This document shows, in pieces, positions 6,962 to 11,356 of a stretch of DNA of 11,356 nucleotides; position 1 is the stretch's first letter; each line of letters opens with the position of its first letter. The stretch is from Bryobacterales bacterium (GTDB taxonomy: Bacteria > Acidobacteriota > Terriglobia > Bryobacterales > Bryobacteraceae), in assembly GCA_003132865.1 (NCBI GenBank), contig PKYZ01000922.1, positions 1 to 11,356 on the forward strand, in the 5' to 3' direction. A program made the translations under genes and the position numbers. The notes under the pieces were generated by a model that did no database searches, had not been told where the DNA came from, and was given only the letters and a program-made list of their open reading frames with translations.

Positions 6962-9496
6962 CTACTCATATCTCAGGGATGTCATCGGGTCGACGGCTGC
7001 CGCGCGGCGGGCGGGACCCCATGCGGCGGCGAGGCCCGTTATTCCCAGCAGCGCGGCCACCGCGAGGAAGCTTACGGGATCGCTCGGGCGCAGCCCTGGG
7101 ACCAGAAACATCGCCAGTGGTTTCACGAGGAAGAAGGCGCAGAGCAGGCCGGCTGCCGAGCCGATCAGGATGAGCTTCGCGGCGCTGGCCAGCACCATGA
7201 ACGCGATGTCGCGCCGGTCCGCGCCCAGCGCCAGGCGCACGCCAATCTCGCGGGTCCGGCGGCTGACGGAGTACACCATCACGCCGTACAGGCCTATGGT
7301 GGCCAGCATCAGTCCGAGCACCCCGATGCCACCCAGCAGCGCCGCTCCCACTTGGCTGGGAAGAAACGCCAGGCCGATACTGGAGTAAAGCGTGGCCACC
7401 TCCAGGCCGGCATTCGGTTCGAGCCGCCGCAGAGCCGCGCGCACGGCCTGCAACTGCGTGGCCGGCGGCGTGGCGCTCCTTACGACAAACTCCACGCGCG
7501 TGCGATCGTTATCGATGCGCGCCAGGTCTTCGTAGAGCTGCGGCTGATCGTCCTCGCCAATCGAAAAGTTCTTGGTGGCGTCGACGAGCCCGACGACCGC
7601 GTAGATCTCCTTGTTGTCTCCCCAAAGAAACGTGCGGCCCAAGGGATCGCGATCCGCCAGATAGCGCTGCGCAAACGTCCGGTTCACGATCACGGGACGC
7701 GTGGCGGCGTCGCCGCCCGTCTGAAATGTCCGTCCGCGATCGATGGGGATGCCCATGGTGCGGAAATAGTCCGGCGAAACGGCGTTCCAATAGAAGAAGG
7801 CGTCCACAGCCTTGCCGGTGTCCGCCAGCTTGAGCCCGACCCGAAAGCGCGTGGCTGCGGTGAATGGAATGACGCGCGCCCCAGCCGCGGATTCGATTCC
7901 GGGCAGCGCCGTCAACTCGCGTAGCGCCTGCGTGACGTAGACCCGCTTCCGCGCGATGTCCTTGTACGCCTGTGGCGGCAGGTTCACATCGGCGTAGATC
8001 GTGTGCCGCACATCGAAGCCGGGACTGATGGCGTTCGATCGCCACAGATTCCGCAAGAACAGGAAGCCCGCCGTGAGCACAATCAGCGAGAGCGCCAACT
8101 GCGCCACGACCAGCGCGCGCTGCAGGCGCATGCGTCCTTCGCGGCGCAGGCTCGGCGCGATGGAATGCCGGATGGACCGCCAGGCGGGCAACAGGCCGCA
8201 GGCCACGGTGGCGAAGGTGGCGAGCAGCATGGCGTAGAGCGTGATGCGCCAATCGAGCGTCAGGTGCAGGCGAATGGGAATCGGCACGGGCAACTGGAGT
8301 TGTTCGACGGCCGAGGCCATCGGCTCGCGAAGCATCAGCCCGAAGGCCGCGCCCGCGAGCGAGAGCAATGCGGCTTCGACCAGCAGTTGCTGGACCAGGC
8401 GGCCGCGGCCCGCGCCCAGCGAAAGCCTGATGGCCAACTCCTGCCGCCGGGCCGAACCGCGCGCCAGCAGCAGGCTGGCGACATTCACGCAGGCGATCAT
8501 CAGCACCAGCCCGACTACTACGAGAAGCATCGCGAAGAACAGACCGACGGTCCGCATCTCGGTCTCACTCTTGATGCGGTCAAAGCCGCCGACGGCCGCC
8601 ACTTGGATTTCATCCGCGTAACGAAACGGCTCGGGCATGGCCTTATCGAGACGCTGCGCCACCGCGACGAGGCCGGCGCGCGCTCCACCGATCGTCATGC
8701 CGGGCTTCAGGCGCGCGTAGAGGGCCAGCATGGTGTCGTCCAGGTAACGCGGGACGTACACATCGGGAGAATAGCCGAAGCCGATCAGAGACCGGTAGTC
8801 CGCCGGCAGAATGCCGACGACCGTATAGGGCCGGCCATCCAGACGGATCGCGCGGCCGATCACCGCGGGATCGCCGCGCAGACGGGAGCGCCAGAAACGG
8901 TTGCCCAAGACGACCACTTCGTCGGGGTCCTGGGGCAGGATTCCGCGGCCGTAGGCGATAGGAACTCCGAGCGCGGTGAAGTGGTTCTTGGTGAGCTGCA
9001 CGGCGAAGATTTGGCGCGTTTCGGCGCCATCGTTCCAGTTGATGTAGGTCTCTTCGTTCTCGCCCACCACGTCCTGAAACAGGCCGCTCGAGCGCACGAA
9101 CTCGACGACTTCCTTCTTAGAGTGGCTGTTGCCGCCCATTTTCACGGACACCACGGAGCGGGCGCCGGTGATGGAAGGCTCGCTGAGCAGAAACTCCACG
9201 GCCATGGAGAAGATGCCGGTGTTGATGCCGATGCCCAGGCCCAGCGAGAGCAGCGCGGTGACGACCAGGGCGGGGCTGCGGCGCAGGCTGCGCGCGCCGT
9301 AGACCACATCGCGCCAAAGGTTCTCGATCCAGGCGAAGCGCCACAGGTCGCGGGCCTGCTCTTGGACGAGGGCGGTGTTGCCCATGGGAATGGGGTTGCC
9401 GTGCGCGGCGGCCATGTCGCGATGAAAGGCCAGTTCGGCTTCGACATCGCGTTCCATCGAGCGGCGGCGGAAAAGTTTCAGAAAGAGCCGGGGCAT
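6962..9496 (-). CDS. ADOP-family ABC-type permease (MacB/FtsX-like, duplicated)
   Basis: The 844-residue, full-length membrane protein belongs to the MacB/FtsX permease superfamily and matches the acidobacterial duplicated orphan permease layout. A cytoplasmic N-terminal helix (RRSMERDVEAELAFHRDMA) is followed by a first span at about 76-98 (LVVTALLSLGLGIGINTGIF) and a MacB-like periplasmic core at about 105-310. Spans near 317-345, 371-389 and 419-437 carry the FtsX signature RQELAIRLSLGAGRGRLVQQ. A second half follows: a span at 460-483, a second periplasmic core at about 500-700, and final spans from about 716 with RTREIGVRLALGADRRDI. The end, VDPMTSLRYE, is the usual family ending. Known MacB relatives move peptides, lipoproteins or drugs or transmit force across the envelope; this family's substrate is not known. 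The start is supported by AAGGAG five bases upstream (9502-9507). It lies 19 bp behind padR, almost certainly in one operon. No ABC ATPase gene lies in the window, as expected for an 'orphan' permease. Confidence 0.93.
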   Translation of the reverse strand: MPRLFLKLFRRRSMERDVEAELAFHRDMAAAHGNPIPMGNTALVQEQARDLWRFAWIENLWRDVVYGARSLRRSPALVVTALLSLGLGIGINTGIFSMAVEFLLSEPSITGARSVVSVKMGGNSHSKKEVVEFVRSSGLFQDVVGENEETYINWNDGAETRQIFAVQLTKNHFTALGVPIAYGRGILPQDPDEVVVLGNRFWRSRLRGDPAVIGRAIRLDGRPYTVVGILPADYRSLIGFGYSPDVYVPRYLDDTMLALYARLKPGMTIGGARAGLVAVAQRLDKAMPEPFRYADEIQVAAVGGFDRIKSETEMRTVGLFFAMLLVVVGLVLMIACVNVASLLLARGSARRQELAIRLSLGAGRGRLVQQLLVEAALLSLAGAAFGLMLREPMASAVEQLQLPVPIPIRLHLTLDWRITLYAMLLATFATVACGLLPAWRSIRHSIAPSLRREGRMRLQRALVVAQLALSLIVLTAGFLFLRNLWRSNAISPGFDVRHTIYADVNLPPQAYKDIARKRVYVTQALRELTALPGIESAAGARVIPFTAATRFRVGLKLADTGKAVDAFFYWNAVSPDYFRTMGIPIDRGRTFQTGGDAATRPVIVNRTFAQRYLADRDPLGRTFLWGDNKEIYAVVGLVDATKNFSIGEDDQPQLYEDLARIDNDRTRVEFVVRSATPPATQLQAVRAALRRLEPNAGLEVATLYSSIGLAFLPSQVGAALLGGIGVLGLMLATIGLYGVMVYSVSRRTREIGVRLALGADRRDIAFMVLASAAKLILIGSAAGLLCAFFLVKPLAMFLVPGLRPSDPVSFLAVAALLGITGLAAAWGPARRAAAVDPMTSLRYE

Positions 9497-9515
9497 GCGT
9501 TCTCCTTAGCGGGGA

Positions 9516-9854
9516 CTAGGGCTGGCGCGCGAGCACTCGCTGGACTCCCAGCGACAGGCGGCTCCAGGTTTCCTGCTCGGTGGCCAGCAGCTTCTTGCCG
9601 CGCCTGGTGATCTCGTAGTATTTGGCCTTGCGGTTGTTCTCCGAGACTCCCCAGTGGGCCGCGATGGCGCCGTCGAGTTCCAGGCGGTAGAGGGCCGGAT
9701 AGAGGGAGCCTTCCTCCACCTTGAGGGCCTGGTCCGAGAGCAGGTGGATCGTTTGGGCGATGGAATAGCCGTGCAGGGGGCCGCGTTGCAGGGCGTGGAG
9801 GATCAACAGGTCGAGGGTGCCTTGGAGCAGCATGGGGGAATCGGATTTGGCCAT
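9516..9854 (-). CDS. PadR-family transcriptional repressor paired with ADOP permease
   Basis: The 112-residue product is a compact PadR winged-helix protein of the acidobacterial subtype. Recognisable blocks are LLQGTLDLLILHAL (helix 1), GPLHGYSIAQTI (helix 2), VEEGSLYPALYRLE (recognition helix), and ENNRKAKYYEITRRGKKLL (the wing), then a short dimerisation helix with the usual tryptophan. PadR proteins are DNA-binding dimers that normally repress their own operon and a neighbouring transporter until a ligand or stress signal releases them. The start is backed by AGGAAA (9862-9867) seven bases before the ATG, and by agreement with the family N-terminus. The ADOP permease starts 19 bp downstream on the same strand. 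The inducing signal cannot be told from sequence. Confidence 0.95.
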   Translation of the reverse strand: MAKSDSPMLLQGTLDLLILHALQRGPLHGYSIAQTIHLLSDQALKVEEGSLYPALYRLELDGAIAAHWGVSENNRKAKYYEITRRGKKLLATEQETWSRLSLGVQRVLARQP

Positions 9855-9883
9855 AAGCGCGTTTCCTATGACGATCTATGGGT

Positions 9884-9913
9884 AGTATGGGGCAGGTTGC
9901 CCTAGATTGTCAA
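9884..9913 (-). promoter_or_regulatory. Sigma70-type promoter of the padR-ADOP operon
   Basis: On the minus strand a perfect -35 box TTGACA (9908-9913) is followed after 18 bp by CATACT (9884-9889), which matches the TATAAT consensus at four of six positions. Transcription would start near 9877, giving a leader of about 23 bases that contains the padR ribosome-binding site. No competing promoter was seen closer to padR. Confidence 0.7.
9890..9902. promoter_or_regulatory. Candidate PadR operator: inverted repeat in the promoter spacer
   Basis: GGGCA and TGCCC form a perfect 5+3+5 inverted repeat lying wholly between the -35 and -10 boxes of the padR promoter. A bound repressor there would block RNA polymerase. 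Next to it, TATG recurs at 9867, 9877 and 9886, spacings of 10 and 9 bp covering the start-site region, which could be a second half-site series. Assignment to PadR is by position only. Confidence 0.4.
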
Positions 9914-10155
9914 GGGGAAAAGCTTGCGGAGCTTGCGGATTGCTCGTACTTCGCGGTTGGACGCTTCGAGCGCGGTTTGGCCAGAAACGCTGCGCGCGCC
10001 GCCGGCTCGCCGGGCAGCGAGAGGGCGGCCGGCTCCGACCGCTTCACCCGAAACGGGGCCTCCCAGGCCGATTCGTCGCTCGCCTGTGAAACCACGAGCC
10101 GATCAATTCCTTCCTGGTCCAGCGTTGTGGCCTTCCTTTTCTTCGGTGTGTTCAT
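9910..10155 (-). pseudogene. Small antitoxin-like ORF, probably 3'-truncated
   Basis: The 81-codon ORF begins with a lysine-rich tail (MNTPKKRKATTLDQEG) and then has VVSQASDESAWEAPFRVKRS and ALSLPGEPAARAAFLAK. These blocks recall, from memory, small acidobacterial CopG/BrnA-like antitoxins in which a helical region with EEWL and RERIELEE would follow. That region is missing: after AFLAK the frame turns to low-complexity serine/alanine and stops at a TGA (9910-9912) lying inside the padR -35 box. There is no clear ribosome-binding site, but the ATG overlaps the stop of the preceding minus-strand frame (ATGA, 10152-10155), the usual coupling in toxin-antitoxin pairs. The gene is most likely a remnant cut off where the padR cassette begins. 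It could instead be a short intact gene of unknown role. Confidence 0.45.
9921..9938. repeat. Perfect 9-bp tandem duplication (AGCTTGCGG x2)
   Basis: AGCTTGCGG occurs twice in direct succession, at 9921-9929 and 9930-9938, just upstream of the padR -35 box and inside the tail of the antitoxin-like ORF. It encodes the repeated serine/alanine stretch there. It may mark slippage or a junction between the remnant gene and the padR operon. Confidence 0.6.
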
Positions 10156-10253
10156 AGGGGCCAGCCCGTAATGATCCGAACTATGTTTTTGGACATCAGT
10201 TGGAAGATGATCTTAAGTCTTCTTCCGCCGAGCGTCATACCGATCAACTGGTA
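10152..10253 (-). pseudogene. C-terminal remnant of a BrnT-like/DUF4258-like toxin
   Basis: In the minus-strand frame that reads YQLIGMTLGGRR - LKIIFQL - NIVRIITGWPL - stop, 33 codons resemble the last beta-strands of small RelE-fold toxins of the BrnT/DUF4258 kind (glycine-rich turn, hydrophobic strand, then a strand ending near the C-terminus with V-R-I-I-T). The TGA (10152-10154) overlaps the ATG of the antitoxin-like ORF, the toxin-first order expected for such pairs. The front of the toxin is absent: upstream the frame continues directly into the end of the SIS-domain remnant. The call is by eye and is uncertain. Confidence 0.35.
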
Positions 10254-10606
10254 GCGATTTGCCTCCAAAGCTTCCCGCACGATGTGGTAGATGGACGGTT
10301 GCACTTCCTGAATGTGGGGAATATAGTCCGCACAAACGGCGATGGGAAATCCGCCAAGCCTCGCCGCAAGACCTCGCCGCCGGCATAGCCCAGCCGCGCT
10401 GCCGTGGTGAGTTTGCGCTTGCGCGCTTCCTCCAGCGCCATCACGATGTTGCGCGAACCACCGCTCGTTGAAATTCCCACGGCCATGTCACCGGGGTGCC
10501 CTTGCGCGATGAGCTGCCGCAGGAAGATCACCTCCGTGCCCACGTCATTGGCAACGGCCGTGATGTTGGCAGGCTCTAGAGCGAGCGACACAGCCGGGAT
10601 TGGCCG
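10254..10606 (-). pseudogene. SIS-domain (phosphoheptose isomerase-like) gene, 5'-truncated and frameshifted
   Basis: The minus-strand frame from about 10606 reads RPIPAVSLALEPANITAVAN, followed by DVGTEVIFLRQLIAQGHPGD. It continues with the phosphosugar-binding motif GISTSGGSRNIVMALEEAR and ends with GGEVLRRGLADFP, as in GmhA-type sedoheptulose-7-phosphate isomerases. Near 10343-10349 (TTTCCC on the minus strand) the frame is lost. The +1-shifted frame gives the proper family ending ADYIPHIQEVQPSIYHIVRE, then ALEANR. A one-base deletion explains this. The N-terminal half, with the GNGGSA motif these enzymes need, is absent upstream, so the gene would be dead even without the frameshift. If active, such enzymes make the first intermediate of ADP-heptose for the outer membrane. 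A GTG at 10589-10591 could start a 115-codon product, but with no ribosome-binding site. Confidence 0.75.
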
Positions 10607-10908
10607 GAGGGCACACGCAGTCGACCAGCGGGGGTGTTTTTGATGTGCTGGCGGGCCACCGTGGATGCCTTTCGAACTTTCCTCTCCAGTGAGGTTGGGA
10701 ATCGCCAGAGCTTCGAACCGGGTAACCTCCCGGATCTAAAGTCCCCAGCCCGGTTCCGAATACGTTCATCCCGTTTGGCCACCCAGGCAGGACACCTTTC
10801 GAACCCGGCGTCTGCGGGGCGCGATCCCGGTGCCGACAGGCCGGCAGAGAATCGCAATCGCCGGTCGATTGGGCCAACCAATTCCACGAAGGAGCCGAGG
10901 ACCTGACC
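10607..10908. other. Stretch without a recognisable gene
   Basis: Several frames are open here, on both strands, but none shows a family motif, a ribosome-binding site with start, or a composition that reads like protein. The region contains small inverted repeats: CCGGG/CCCGG with a six-base loop at 10718-10733, GCGAT/ATCGC around the segment before 10860, and ATTGG/CCAAT at 10868-10882. None is followed by a T-run. It separates the minus-strand remnants from the plus-strand DUF5681 genes and presumably holds the promoter of the latter, which I could not identify. Confidence 0.5.
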
Positions 10909-11055
10909 ATGCCTCGTTGGAGTAAAGGACACAGCAGAAGTCTGAAGGGACGCCCCAAGCACGAGCACACTTTCACCGATGCCTTGTGCTCTCGTGGGCA
11001 CACACCCGAAAGAACTCCAGGAACTGGCTGGGCAGACAAACATGGCGCTCCCTGA
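10909..11055 (+). pseudogene. Short DUF5681-like ORF, truncated paralogue of the downstream gene
   Basis: The 48-codon ORF begins MPRWSKGHSRSLKGRPKHEH and continues TFTDALCSRG. This lines up with the downstream gene's KWGPGQSGNPAGKSKGR, then FNEALITQG: same aromatic-basic start, same G-x-S pattern, same KGRPK/GKSKG basic patch, then F-x-(D/E)-A-L-x-x-x-G, with about four residues missing in the middle. After that it ends in proline/glycine-rich sequence and a TGA at 11053-11055. Purine-rich stretches AAGGAG (10889-10894) and GAGG (10897-10900) precede the ATG. It is probably the remaining front end of a broken DUF5681 gene, but it could be an expressed small basic protein. Confidence 0.5.
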
Positions 11056-11171
11056 GCCATCCAGATGATTTCCAAATCGACTTGCGCCACCATCCGCTCA
11101 GGTGACCGATGGTTCACGCCGTTGCCACCCATCAGCACAGAACTGCACGCCACAGAAAGGAGTCTAGCATT

Positions 11172-11356
11172 ATGAAGCAAGATACAAAGTTCAAACCCGG
11201 TGTTTCCGGCAACCAAACCGCGAAATGGGGGCCCGGACAGTCCGGCAATCCAGCCGGCAAGTCGAAGGGCCGCGCACGCTTTGAAGAAGCCTTCAACGAG
11301 GCGCTCATCACCCAGGGCAGTGCCGAGGAAGCGGCGCAGTTGCTCTGGCAAGCCGC
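11172..11356 (+). CDS. DUF5681 domain protein, 3' end beyond right edge
   Basis: Sixty-one codons are visible. The ATG is nine bases after AAAGGAG (11156-11162), a strong ribosome-binding site. The N-terminus carries the KPGxSGN-type signature twice: FKPGVSGNQ and GPGQSGNPAGKSKGR, followed by the start of an acidic helical region (FEEAFNEALITQGSAEEA). DUF5681 proteins are small, basic at the N-terminus and of unknown biochemical role; from general knowledge they are common near phage-like and mobile genes, sometimes close to terminase genes. The doubled signature and the truncated relative 117 bp upstream suggest local duplication. Neighbours to the right are not visible. Confidence 0.75.
   Translation, partial: MKQDTKFKPGVSGNQTAKWGPGQSGNPAGKSKGRARFEEAFNEALITQGSAEEAAQLLWQA

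Noticed and set aside
6836..7924. A 362-codon plus-strand open frame overlapping two gene ends
   Set aside because: It overlaps the end of the TPR gene and the 3' part of the permease on the other strand, with no recognisable domain or ribosome-binding site.
8003..9610. A 535-codon plus-strand open frame
   Set aside because: It is antisense to the ADOP permease and runs across the padR junction. Its histidine/glutamine/arginine-rich product is typical of the opposite strand of a high-GC gene.
10718..10733. CCGGG-N6-CCCGG hairpin as a terminator
   Set aside because: The stem is only five base pairs and no T-run follows on either strand.
10700..10750. Possible tRNA on the minus strand (GGTTCGAA and an ACTTTAGATCC loop-like segment)
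   Set aside because: The anticodon and T stems do not pair over five bases and no acceptor stem could be found.
10640..10906. A 90-codon plus-strand open frame before the DUF5681-like fragment
   Set aside because: It has no ribosome-binding site or motif, and its composition looks like random translation of a noncoding stretch.
10545..11351. A 268-codon minus-strand open frame
   Set aside because: It overlaps both DUF5681-like ORFs and the SIS remnant in other frames. Its cysteine/proline/serine-rich product has no motif, and the plus-strand DUF5681 gene has a strong ribosome-binding site.

Overview
The window looks like a piece of a high-GC Acidobacteriota chromosome, most like the Solibacter/Bryobacter group. 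This rests on gene content, not on a marker gene. An ABC-permease of the type called ADOP (acidobacterial duplicated orphan permease) sits directly behind its usual small PadR-type repressor. Next to it are a giant secreted protein with SBBP propeller repeats and bacterial Ig-like repeats, and a helix-turn-helix/TPR regulator typical of that phylum.

Layout. Positions 1-5202 (minus strand) hold the N-terminal 1734 codons of a very large exported protein; its C-terminus lies beyond the left edge. It has a signal peptide, an N-terminal module typical of SBBP proteins, a seven-repeat beta-propeller, five Ig-like repeats of about 109 residues, InlB-like bacterial repeats and further Ig-like sequence. 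Divergent from it, after a 210-bp gap with a 12-bp palindrome at its centre, is a plus-strand gene (5413-6891) for a DNA-binding, single-membrane-span, TPR protein. Convergent with that is the minus-strand cassette padR (9516-9854) then ADOP permease (6962-9496), read from a good sigma70-type promoter at 9884-9913. A 13-bp dyad lies between the -35 and -10 boxes.

Upstream of padR (9910-10606, minus strand) is a gene graveyard. It holds a 5'-truncated and frameshifted SIS-domain (phosphoheptose-isomerase-like) gene whose corrected frame runs into what looks like the tail of a BrnT-like toxin. A start codon overlapping that tail by ATGA opens an antitoxin-like small ORF, whose stop codon lies inside the padR -35 box. 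From 10607 to 10908 I see no gene. The right end is plus-strand and carries two related genes: a 48-codon DUF5681-like fragment (10909-11055) and a better-preserved DUF5681 gene starting at 11172 and running off the edge.

How the genes relate. PadR most likely represses its own operon with the ADOP permease. The HTH-TPR protein may control the divergent giant surface protein, but only position suggests this. The right third looks like accessory DNA that has gained and lost genes. I found no rRNA, tRNA, CRISPR array or complete insertion sequence, and nothing I would call a clear new system.
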